Shown: one piece after another, positions 18,319 through 25,991 of the stretch
Numbering within the stretch: the first letter of the stretch is position 1
How the letters are laid out: each line of letters begins with the position of its first letter
From: Pseudomonas sp. CM27
GTDB lineage: Bacteria; Pseudomonadota; Gammaproteobacteria; Pseudomonadales; Pseudomonadaceae
Assembly (NCBI RefSeq): GCF_013179515.1
Contig: NZ_JABMCN010000015.1
Coordinates: forward strand, 1-38,887
DNA length: 38,887 nt
Reading direction: 5' to 3'
Made by a program: the position numbers and the translations under genes
The notes under the pieces: generated by a model
Database searches by the model: none
The model's input: the letters and a program-made list of their open reading frames with translations, nothing else
What the model was told of the DNA's origin: nothing

Positions 18319-18981
18319 GTGGAACTCATAGACGTATTCGCGTTGATCTCATGCGTGTTGCTGGTGGTGTGTGGCTTGGGTTATGGCACAGCATTTATCA
18401 GGCGCAAAAATTATCTGCTGGGTGTGGAGTTCTTGATTGTGGGTATTTCTGCAACGAACTTTACGGCGTTTATCGCGACGGGGTGGCAGGCTAATTATAA
18501 TGTTGCCATTTTTCTCGATGCGTTTTCCCGCGGGGTCGGCGTGCCGATTATTGTCACACTCGGTTTGATGGCCGTGACGCATAATTACAAACCGTCGCCG
18601 ACGAAGGATGTCCTATTGTTTTTGGCGGCTTTTATTTCTACGGCTATCTATTTCATGTCGTCGGCATTCAAAGCCTGGCTTCCCTATTTCTATGTACTGA
18701 TGTGGTTGCTCGCCACGCTGTACCTGCTCTACTTCATGTGGCGGCTGGCGCGGGCGGGCGAGTTTCGGCACGCGCTGGCCACGCTCTTGGGCGCGGTCGC
18801 GGGGCTGACCATAGCGCTACGGTACGATTTCTTCCCGATTCCGGGGGATGAGACGAAGATGATATTCATGACCAGCGCGTTTCTGGTCTGGTCTTATTCC
18901 ATGGCCCAGTTGTTCTATGCCTACCGTGCACTTCAGCGTTCCACTAAAGCTTCCGCCCAGGCCATGTCTCACTCCAATTGA
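18319..18981 (+). CDS. unrecognised multi-pass membrane protein
   Basis: A protein of about 220 residues with roughly seven hydrophobic segments (about 5-24, 33-54, 68-86, 95-113, 119-138, 152-170, 183-203), short charged loops, and a soluble tail ending in MSHSN. I do not recognise a family. Its base composition is lower in GC than the flanking genes at the 5' end. GTG 18319 is preferred because AGAGG lies eight bases before it; TTG 18301 is the longer alternative. It follows the DAO gene by 74 bp and precedes a double terminator, so it is probably the last gene of the dioxygenase transcript. A transporter or sensor role would be guesswork. Confidence 0.7.
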   Translation: MELIDVFALISCVLLVVCGLGYGTAFIRRKNYLLGVEFLIVGISATNFTAFIATGWQANYNVAIFLDAFSRGVGVPIIVTLGLMAVTHNYKPSPTKDVLLFLAAFISTAIYFMSSAFKAWLPYFYVLMWLLATLYLLYFMWRLARAGEFRHALATLLGAVAGLTIALRYDFFPIPGDETKMIFMTSAFLVWSYSMAQLFYAYRALQRSTKASAQAMSHSN

Positions 18982-19063
18982 TATCAGCAGCAGCACCCTA
19001 TCTTTTTGAAGATGGTTTCCGTGTGTGCAGGGTATGTTTTTCGGGACTCGCGGTTACTCCATG

Positions 19064-19110
19064 GCGGGCCGTAGGCCTGCTTTTTTGCCGCCCCTCGGGG
19101 CGGTTTTTTT
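19064..19110 (+). terminator. two tandem Rho-independent terminators
   Basis: The first hairpin pairs GCGGGCC (19064-19070) with GGCCTGC (19074-19080), with one G-T wobble and loop GTA, then six T. The second pairs CCGCCC (19088-19093) with GGGCGG (19098-19103) around CTCG, then seven T. Together they should stop the dioxygenase transcript and shield the DUF1329 promoter region. No gene is seen between 18982 and 19469 apart from these and the regulatory sites that follow. Confidence 0.85.
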
Positions 19111-19334
19111 ATGGGTGATCCATTCGTATTGATAATGAGCCTGGATAAGCGGCGTGCCTAGGGTGTGCGGGCGCGCTAGTTGGCGAAGTGTTCAGGCGGT
19201 GCATTATAAACGAGCATCTTTCGGTAACACATGTTTCCTTAATTCCCAGTAAAGGGCAGGCGCCTGGCACGTATTAAACGACAACCAATGTTAACTAGCT
19301 GATTTACCTGATGTAATCCACCTGTCAAGCATTA

Positions 19335-19350
19335 TGGCATGTGGTTTGCG
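19335..19350 (+). promoter_or_regulatory. sigma54-like -24/-12 promoter of the DUF1329 operon
   Basis: TGGCATGTGGTTTGCG fits the sigma54 consensus TGGCACRNNNNTTGCW with GG and GC separated by exactly ten bases. Mismatches are T for C in the -24 box and the last base. The predicted transcription start, about 12 bases after the GC, would fall inside the palindrome at 19353-19394. No NtrC-type activator gene is present in the window, so an activator would have to be encoded elsewhere. Confidence 0.45.
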
Positions 19351-19352
19351 TG

Positions 19353-19394
19353 TTGATCATCCGACATGGTCAGATGACCATGTCGGATGATCAA
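19353..19394 (+). promoter_or_regulatory. perfect 42-bp palindrome with central operator
   Basis: The left arm TTGATCATCCGACATGGTCA and its exact reverse complement are separated by only GA, giving 20 + 2 + 20 bp with no mismatch. Its centre, TGGTCA-GA-TGACCA (19367-19380), has the same form as the operators at 14762-14775 and 15771-15784, and an outer TGATCA lies at each end, so there are four half-sites. In RNA it would form a long hairpin in the 5' leader. It lies 76 bp before the DUF1329 start. An operator for one or two dimers of the TetR, or a PucR-type regulator site, are the main readings. Confidence 0.8.
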
Positions 19395-19469
19395 GATGTG
19401 CCAGGCACCGATTTTTCCGCCCGGAAAGATCGAGCAGCCGGCCCAAGCCCTATGTTCGAGGAACCCCTT

Positions 19470-20891
19470 ATGAAAGAAGTCACTGCACGGCCGGAAGGTG
19501 AAGTTTCCGCCCGCCGTATTTTCAGGCAGCTGCTGGTTACCCTGGCGGCATCGGCCGCCATCTGTTCGGTGCAGGCCGCGCCCCAGGGGGCCGAGGCGCT
19601 GGGTTCGAAGCTGACGCCACTGGGCGGGGAGGTCGCCGCCAGCCCAAGCGGCGATATTCCGGCTTGGACAGCGCCGGGGCCGCAAGGGGCGGGCTGGAGC
19701 TATGGCCAGGTACGAGGGGAGCATTGGAAATTCAAGGGCGACAAACCTCTGTACAGCATCGACTCGAGCAATGTGGCGCAGCACGCGAGCAAGCTTGCTC
19801 CCGCCCAGCTGGAACTGTTCAAGAAGATTCCGGGCTACCGGATGGACGTCTACCCGACCCGCCGCACCTGCGACGCGCCGAATTTCGTGGCGCAGAACAC
19901 TCGGCAGAACGTGGGTTTCGCCAAACTCGATGGCACAGGACTGGCGCTGGAGGAAGCCCATTTGCCGGGTGCGCCGTTCCCTTTGCCGAGCAGCGGCGCC
20001 GAGGTGATGTGGAACATGAAGATGCGCTACCGCGGCGTTGGCGTTGAACTGCCAAAAAGCATCTCGGGCATTTCCCCGCGCAAAGGCGGGGAGTGGCTGC
20101 GCCAGTCCACTGACCTCATCTTCTATACGCCCTGGGGCAAAAAAGGCAGCACGCTGTTCTCATCCGTCGGCCGTCTGGAGAACGCCGGTTTCTTCAGTTA
20201 CCTGGAGCCCGCCGCACTGGCCGGCCAGGCTGCAGTGCAGACGGCCGTGGCCGGCGAGCAGGCGACGACTTTCTACTACTTCCCCGGCCAGCGGCGCGTG
20301 CGGCGCATGCCGTCGTATTCCTACGACGCGCCGCAGATCGGGCTGGATAACCAGTACAACGTCGACGAGGCGAATGTGTTCTTCGGCACCATGGACCGCT
20401 TCGACTGGAAACTGGTCGGCAAGCAGGAGCTGCTGGTGCCGTACAACGCCTTCGGCGCCTATGACACCAGCGCCAAGGCAGAGACCTTCGCGGGCAACGA
20501 TTCGCTTGCGCCGCAGTCGCGCCGCTACGAGCTGCACCGCGTCTGGGTGGTCGAGGCCAAGGTCCGCGAGGGCATGCGCCACCAAGCGCCCAAGCGCATG
20601 TTCTACATCGATGAGGACAGCTGGAACCCCCTGCTGGCTGTCGACTACGACAAGCAAGGGCAGATCTGGAAGGTGCGTGAAGGCTTCTCTATCCCCGTGT
20701 ACGAGACAGGTGCTTGCGATGTGCAGGCCCAGGTCCAGTACAACCTGGTCGATGGCCGTTATCTGTTCGACATGAGCTCGATCGGCGCGGGCAAGAACGA
20801 TATCCGCTGGCTCACCGAGGACGGTAGCAGCCCCCGCCTCAAACGCGATTTCTTCACCTCCGACAACCTGCGAGCCATCAGCGAACGCTAA
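19470..20891 (+). CDS. DUF1329 periplasmic/outer-membrane-associated protein
   Basis: A 473-residue DUF1329 protein, of the usual length. A signal-peptide-like segment RQLLVTLAASAAICSVQA with likely cleavage VQA-AP follows a basic N-terminal stretch containing SARRIFRQ. The mature region starts with the conserved LGSKLTPLGGE and GDIPAWT motifs and includes the RRVRRMPSYSYD block. The fold is related to LolA/LolB-type lipid carriers by family knowledge. I chose ATG 19470 because GAGGA stands seven bases before it; ATG 19452 and 19341 are in frame but lack a site, and the latter crosses the palindrome. It opens a five-gene operon and probably handles a hydrophobic ligand in the periplasm. Confidence 0.87.
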   Translation: MKEVTARPEGEVSARRIFRQLLVTLAASAAICSVQAAPQGAEALGSKLTPLGGEVAASPSGDIPAWTAPGPQGAGWSYGQVRGEHWKFKGDKPLYSIDSSNVAQHASKLAPAQLELFKKIPGYRMDVYPTRRTCDAPNFVAQNTRQNVGFAKLDGTGLALEEAHLPGAPFPLPSSGAEVMWNMKMRYRGVGVELPKSISGISPRKGGEWLRQSTDLIFYTPWGKKGSTLFSSVGRLENAGFFSYLEPAALAGQAAVQTAVAGEQATTFYYFPGQRRVRRMPSYSYDAPQIGLDNQYNVDEANVFFGTMDRFDWKLVGKQELLVPYNAFGAYDTSAKAETFAGNDSLAPQSRRYELHRVWVVEAKVREGMRHQAPKRMFYIDEDSWNPLLAVDYDKQGQIWKVREGFSIPVYETGACDVQAQVQYNLVDGRYLFDMSSIGAGKNDIRWLTEDGSSPRLKRDFFTSDNLRAISER

Positions 20892-20915
20892 AACGACGTC
20901 AGATCGAGAGCCAGC

Positions 20916-22562
20916 ATGAAAAAAATAATTAGCAAAGCATCAGGCCTTGTCATCGTGTGCGCGACCCCATTGGCAATGGGGTTCACCTTCGAAACCGAAA
21001 CCCTTCATGGCTCGTTCGACTCCACCATCACCGCAGGCATGGGCCTGCGTACCGAGTCGCGCGGCTGCAACCTGATCAACCAGGGACCGACCGGGCACAA
21101 TGTGCCCTCCGGCTGCCTGGCGCAGAGCTCGGGCGTGGCGGATCAGGGCGACCTGAACTACGACCGCGGCGATATGTTCACCAACTACCTCAAGGGCACC
21201 CACGAGCTGTTGCTGAAGATGCCCGAGGACGTCACCTTCATGGCGCGTGGCACCTGGATCCGCGACTTCGCCGCCACCGATACCACCGGCACGCTGTCGT
21301 TCAACACCCCTGAGAGTGTCGGCAGCAACGGGCTCAGCGACAATGCCCGTGACGACCTCGCTTTCAAGGCACGTCTGCTGGACCTCTGGGTGAGCAAAAG
21401 CTTCGACGTGGACGGGCAGCGGGTACGGGCGCGCTTGGGCAATCAGGTGATCAACTGGGGCGAGAGCCTGTTCGTGGCGGGCGGTATCAACAACACCAAT
21501 GCCTACGACTATCAGGCCTTGGCGCGCCCCGGCGTGCAGCTCAAGGAGGCCGTGTTGCCGGCACCGATGCTCAGTGTTGCCTCGGGCCTGGGTGCTGGGG
21601 TCAATGTCGAGGCCTACTACCAGTTCCGCTGGAACAAGAGCGAGCTGCCGCCAGTGGGCAGCTACTGGTCCACCACCAACGCCCTCGGCGAGGGCAGGGG
21701 AGACTACGGGTACTCTGAGAAGAAGGCCAAGGACAGCGGCCAGTGGGGGCTTTCGCTGCGTTGGCAACCCGAGGACAGCGACGTTAACTATGGCTTCTAT
21801 GTGATGCGCTATCACGACAAGTTGCCGTCTTTGCGCGTGGATATTCTTGACCCGGACACCTTCGCGGCGGCACCGACTTGGCGCTACCAGGAAGACCGGA
21901 TGATGTACGGCATCAGCGCCAACATGCCGATCGGCGACTGGGCGGTGGGGACGGAGCTTTCGTACCGGCCGAAGGATTCGGTCATGCTCAACCCGGTCGT
22001 CGACCTGTGTGCGAGCAATGACGGCAAGTGCTGGAAGGACGAAAAGAAATTCCAGTGGCACCTGACCGGCCTGTACAGCTTCACACCGTCCAACTCCCCC
22101 ACGCTGCTCGATTTCAGCGGGGCCAGCTCGGGCACCTTGGTGACCGAGCTGGTGGTCATCAGGTACCCGGGGCTGCATGACGAAGTGAATGGCGAGCCAT
22201 TGGCTGCGGGGCTCAATACCTGGCAGCTGGACCCTGCAACCGCGCCGAAGCCGCGAGGCGACAAGACCTCATCGGGTATCAACCTGGATTTCAGCATGAC
22301 CTACGACGGCACATTGTTGCCGGGCTGGCAGGTCACCCCGGGCATCTTCTACGCGCGGTCGCTAGGCGGGCGCACGCCGAACCTCACTGCCACCTTCACC
22401 GAAGATGCGAGCAGCATGAACCTGTACCTGAACTTCGTGCGCAACCCGGCCAGTTGGCAGATTTCCCTCAACTACGCCAAGTTCATGGGCGGCGATACCC
22501 CTTACGACCAGCTGTACCGTGACCGCGATTATGTCGGCGTCGCGATCTCCCGCACCTTGTGA
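20916..22562 (+). CDS. DUF1302 outer-membrane beta-barrel protein
   Basis: A 548-residue DUF1302 protein. The signal peptide is MKKIISKASGLVIVCATPLA, and the mature protein is rich in alternating aromatic and polar residues with the family opening ETLHGSFDSTITAGMGLR, VRARLGNQVINWGES and a C-terminal strand ending in VGVAISRTL, as in outer-membrane barrels. DUF1302 and DUF1329 genes regularly occur as a pair beside RND/MMPL exporters. It lies 24 bp after DUF1329 and is nine bases from the RND start codon. I infer an outer-membrane channel or ligand-docking part of the envelope system. Direction of transport is not visible. Confidence 0.87.
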   Translation: MKKIISKASGLVIVCATPLAMGFTFETETLHGSFDSTITAGMGLRTESRGCNLINQGPTGHNVPSGCLAQSSGVADQGDLNYDRGDMFTNYLKGTHELLLKMPEDVTFMARGTWIRDFAATDTTGTLSFNTPESVGSNGLSDNARDDLAFKARLLDLWVSKSFDVDGQRVRARLGNQVINWGESLFVAGGINNTNAYDYQALARPGVQLKEAVLPAPMLSVASGLGAGVNVEAYYQFRWNKSELPPVGSYWSTTNALGEGRGDYGYSEKKAKDSGQWGLSLRWQPEDSDVNYGFYVMRYHDKLPSLRVDILDPDTFAAAPTWRYQEDRMMYGISANMPIGDWAVGTELSYRPKDSVMLNPVVDLCASNDGKCWKDEKKFQWHLTGLYSFTPSNSPTLLDFSGASSGTLVTELVVIRYPGLHDEVNGEPLAAGLNTWQLDPATAPKPRGDKTSSGINLDFSMTYDGTLLPGWQVTPGIFYARSLGGRTPNLTATFTEDASSMNLYLNFVRNPASWQISLNYAKFMGGDTPYDQLYRDRDYVGVAISRTL

Positions 22563-22570
22563 GGCCTGCC

Positions 22571-24985
22571 GTGAACGGTTCCGTGAAACTCACTGAAATC
22601 CAGGCGCGAGGCGTGCTGCCGCGCGTCGAGCGTGTCCTGTTCGGGCATCGTCGGCTGGTGCTGGCGAGCCTGGCCGTGTTCACCCTGGTCATGGCGTGGT
22701 TCGCTGTGCAGCTGCGCATGGATGCCGGCTTCGAAAAGCAGCTGCCGGTCGGCCATGAATACATCGACACATTCCAGACGTACCGCAATGACCTGATGGG
22801 CGCCAACCGGCTGACCCTCGTGGTGAGGTCGCGCACAGGTGATATCTGGAGCGCCCCAGGCCTGAAGCGGCTGTATGACGTGACCCAGGCGGTGAGCTTC
22901 CTGCCAGGGGTTTCCCGCAGCAGTGTGCGTTCGTTGTGGACGCCCAATGCCTTCGTCAACGAGATCACCGAAGAAGGTTTTCGCGCCGATCCGTTGGTGC
23001 CGGGAACGGTTTCTCCCGAGCACTTGAACGACCAGGTCATCGCGGCGATCGCCAGCTCCACCTCGCAAGGGGGCTTTATTGGCACGCTGGTGTCCCGTGA
23101 CCAGCGCAGTGCGATGATCACGGCGGAGCTCAATGAGTATGAGGCCGATGGCACCCACCTTGATTATGTCGCGTTCAATCATCGGCTGGAGCAAGCGATT
23201 CGTCAGCAGTTCGAGGACGGCGACTTCGAAATCCAGATCATCGGCTTCGCCAAGCAGATCGGCGACATTGCCGATGGCGCTTCAGCCGTGCTGGAGTTCT
23301 GCTTGCTGGCACTGTTGCTGACCGCCGCTGCGGTTTATTGGTATTGCCACTCGCTGCGCTTCACGCTGCTGGCGCTGGTGTGTTCACTGGCCTCGCTGGT
23401 CTGGCAGTTCGGCAGCCTGCGCTTGCTGGGCTTCGGCCTTGATCCGCTGGCGGTGCTGGTACCTTTTCTGGTGTTCGCCATCGGGGTGTCCCATGGGGTG
23501 CAGCAGATCAACTTCATCGTACGCGAGATAGCGGTTGGCAAGAGCGCAGAAGCGGCGGCGCGTTCGAGCTTCACCGGTTTGCTGATCCCGGGAACTCTGG
23601 CCCTGGTGACTGCACTGGTGTCGTTCGTGACGCTGCTGCTGATTCCTATCCCGATGGTGCGGGAGCTGGCCATCACGGCCTCGCTGGGCGTGGCGTACAA
23701 AATCATCACCAACCTGCTGATGCTGCCTTTGCTGGCTTCCATGCTGCGGGTCGATGACCGCTATGCGGCTACCCAGGAAGTTTCCCGGCAGCGCCGTACC
23801 CGCTGGCTGCGAGGCCTGTCCCGGCTCGCCGAGTGGCGTAACGCACAGTGGGTGCTTGGCGTGGCCCTGGTGATCTTTCTGGTGGCGATCTGGCAAAGCC
23901 ACGACCGGGTCGTCGGCTCGTTGCAGGCGGGGGCCCCGGAGTTGCGTGAGGACTCGCGCTTCAATCGCGATGCCGTCTCCATCGCCACTAGCTACGACAT
24001 TGGCCTGGACTGGCTCAGCGTGGTTTTCGAAGCCGGCCAGGGGGCCTCTGGTGAAGGCGGGGCGGCGGCCTGCGAGGATGTCGCGGCGGGTCAATACCAG
24101 GATCGTTTCGTCTGGGCCATGCAGGGTGTGCCCGGAGTGCTGTCGGTGGCTTCGTTCTCCAGCAACATGCGTCAGTTCAACGAGGGGTACAACGAGGGTA
24201 ATCCCAAGATGGCCGCGGTGCCCATCGACCCTATGAACTACGCCGCGCTGGCCACCGAGGTGGCGCGTACGCCCGGGCTGGTGCGCACCGACTGCAGCAT
24301 GTCCGCCGTGCACCTGTATCTGGCCGACCACAAGGCCACGACCATCAACCGGGTGGTGGAGGCCGCCAAGGCGTTCCGCAGCGAGTATCCGCAGCCCGGC
24401 CTGTCGATCCGCCTCGCCTCGGGCAACGCCGGTGTCCTGGCCGCCATCAACGAGGAAGTGGAGAAGAGCGAAACCCCCATGCTGCTTTACGTCTATGCCG
24501 CGATCGCGCTGCTGGTGTTCGCCGTCTACCGCGACCTGCGGGCGGTGCTGGTGTGCTGCCTGCCGCTGACCATCGGCACCTTCATCGGCTATTGGTTCAT
24601 GAAGGAGCTGCAGATCGGCCTGACCATTGCCACCTTGCCGGTGATGGTGTTGGCCGTGGGCATTGGTGTCGACTACGCCTTCTACATCTACAACCGCCTG
24701 CAATTGCACCTGGCCCACGGCCAGCCGATTACCAAGGCGGTCGAGCACGCCTTGCTCGAGGTGGGCGTCGCCACGATCTTCACCGCCATCACCCTGGCCG
24801 TGGGCGTGGCCACCTGGGCGTTCTCGGACCTCAAGTTTCAGGCCGACATGGGCAAGCTGCTGGCCTTCATGTTCATCGTCAACATGGTCATGGCCATGAC
24901 CGTGCTGCCGGCCTTCGCCGTCTGGCTGGAACGGGTATTCCCACGTAAGCGCCCTGTGCGCATGATCGGCGCGCTGGTGCACTGA
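22571..24985 (+). CDS. RND/MMPL-family inner-membrane transporter
   Basis: An 804-residue MMPL-type RND protein with the two-fold plan TM1, large periplasmic loop, TM2-6, then TM7, second loop, TM8-12. The first loop opens with QLRMDAGFEKQLPVGHEYI; helices around 245-400 and 640-790 contain GISHG-like IGVSHGVQQIN and VGIGVDYAFYIYNRL, the family's proton-relay regions. Such proteins move lipids, hopanoids or other hydrophobic molecules. I chose GTG 22571 because GAGG ends six bases before it; a TTG at 22559 is in frame but has no site. Placed between DUF1302 and YCF48-like genes, it is the energy-using part of the proposed envelope system. Confidence 0.87.
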   Translation: MNGSVKLTEIQARGVLPRVERVLFGHRRLVLASLAVFTLVMAWFAVQLRMDAGFEKQLPVGHEYIDTFQTYRNDLMGANRLTLVVRSRTGDIWSAPGLKRLYDVTQAVSFLPGVSRSSVRSLWTPNAFVNEITEEGFRADPLVPGTVSPEHLNDQVIAAIASSTSQGGFIGTLVSRDQRSAMITAELNEYEADGTHLDYVAFNHRLEQAIRQQFEDGDFEIQIIGFAKQIGDIADGASAVLEFCLLALLLTAAAVYWYCHSLRFTLLALVCSLASLVWQFGSLRLLGFGLDPLAVLVPFLVFAIGVSHGVQQINFIVREIAVGKSAEAAARSSFTGLLIPGTLALVTALVSFVTLLLIPIPMVRELAITASLGVAYKIITNLLMLPLLASMLRVDDRYAATQEVSRQRRTRWLRGLSRLAEWRNAQWVLGVALVIFLVAIWQSHDRVVGSLQAGAPELREDSRFNRDAVSIATSYDIGLDWLSVVFEAGQGASGEGGAAACEDVAAGQYQDRFVWAMQGVPGVLSVASFSSNMRQFNEGYNEGNPKMAAVPIDPMNYAALATEVARTPGLVRTDCSMSAVHLYLADHKATTINRVVEAAKAFRSEYPQPGLSIRLASGNAGVLAAINEEVEKSETPMLLYVYAAIALLVFAVYRDLRAVLVCCLPLTIGTFIGYWFMKELQIGLTIATLPVMVLAVGIGVDYAFYIYNRLQLHLAHGQPITKAVEHALLEVGVATIFTAITLAVGVATWAFSDLKFQADMGKLLAFMFIVNMVMAMTVLPAFAVWLERVFPRKRPVRMIGALVH

Positions 24986-24995
24986 GGAGAGAAGC

Positions 24996-25979
24996 ATGAA
25001 GTTCAGGGTTTCATTAACCGCGGCCTTGCTCGCAGCCGCATTGCCGCTGATGTCGCTTCAGGCCGCGCCGTTGCAGGCCGTGCCGGCCATACAGGTGAGC
25101 AATGCCACGCAGGCCACCATGCTGGCCGCCGGCTTGGCGGGAGGGCGCATGGTGGCCGTGGGCGACCACGGTGTCGTGCTGTTGTCCGACGATCACGGCA
25201 TGCAGTGGCGCCAGGCAAGGTCGGTACCGCTGTCCACACCGTTGACGGGCGTGTCTTTCGTGGATGCCAAACGTGGTTGGGCGGTTGGCCACTGGGGCGC
25301 GATCCTGGCCACCACCGATGGTGGGGAGTCCTGGCAGGTCCAGCGCCTGGCCACCGAAGAAGACCGGCCACTGTTCGCGGTGCACTTCTTCAATGCCCGG
25401 CAGGGTGTGGCGGTAGGCCTCTGGTCGTTGGTGCTGACCACCGTGGATGGAGGCCAGACGTGGGCCGAGCAGCCGGTGCAGGCCCCCCCTGGGGCCAAGC
25501 GGGCCGACCTCAACCTGATGGGGCTTTTTGCCGACAGTCGCGGCACGCTGTACGCCCCGGCCGAGCATGGGCAGGTACTGTACTCCGAGGACGAGGGGAC
25601 AAACTGGCGTTACCTGGATACTGGCTACGAAGGCACACTGTGGTCAGGCGCGGTAATGGCCGATGGACGTCTGCTGCTGGGTGGCCAGCGCGGTACCCTG
25701 TTGCTGGGTTCAGCGGACGGCAAGGGCTTTCGCCGAGTGCCAACGCAAAGCAAGGGCTCTGTCACTTGCGTCGCGGTAGCCGGCTCTGGTGTGCTGGCGG
25801 TCGGGCTGGATGGGCTGAGCGTCAAGAGCAACGATGGCGGGCACAGTTTCCAGGAAACGCAGAGCGCTGATGGCCTCTCACTGACGGCGGCGTTGTTCAA
25901 CGCCGAAGGCGTGCCTGTATTGTTTTCACGCCGAGGGGTAATGCCTGAACAGCACCATTTACCAGACGATTTTGAGTGA
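24996..25979 (+). CDS. YCF48/HCF136-like beta-propeller, exported
   Basis: A 327-residue protein with signal peptide FRVSLTAALLAAALPLMSLQ and predicted cleavage QA-AP, followed by repeated propeller blades: VALLSDDHGMQWRQ-type SDDHG (about 67), WAVGHWGAILATTDGGESWQ (about 92-111), GLWSLVLTTVDGGQTW (about 141-156), YSEDEGTNWR and KSNDGGHSFQ. The DGGxxW repeats are the BNR/YCF48 signature. GGAGAG precedes the ATG by five bases. HCF136 is a photosystem II assembly factor, but this copy in a Pseudomonas operon with RND, DUF1302 and DUF1329 more likely scaffolds or docks that complex in the periplasm. Confidence 0.85.
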   Translation: MKFRVSLTAALLAAALPLMSLQAAPLQAVPAIQVSNATQATMLAAGLAGGRMVAVGDHGVVLLSDDHGMQWRQARSVPLSTPLTGVSFVDAKRGWAVGHWGAILATTDGGESWQVQRLATEEDRPLFAVHFFNARQGVAVGLWSLVLTTVDGGQTWAEQPVQAPPGAKRADLNLMGLFADSRGTLYAPAEHGQVLYSEDEGTNWRYLDTGYEGTLWSGAVMADGRLLLGGQRGTLLLGSADGKGFRRVPTQSKGSVTCVAVAGSGVLAVGLDGLSVKSNDGGHSFQETQSADGLSLTAALFNAEGVPVLFSRRGVMPEQHHLPDDFE

Positions 25980-25991
25980 TTTGCCCTGCCC

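Noticed and set aside
19341..19469. N-terminal extension of the DUF1329 protein
   Set aside because: It would translate the palindrome; a good ribosome site and signal peptide support the ATG at 19470.
24996..25979. Photosynthesis-related HCF136 role
   Set aside because: The fold resembles HCF136, but the operon context with RND, DUF1302 and DUF1329 in a pseudomonad does not support a photosystem function.
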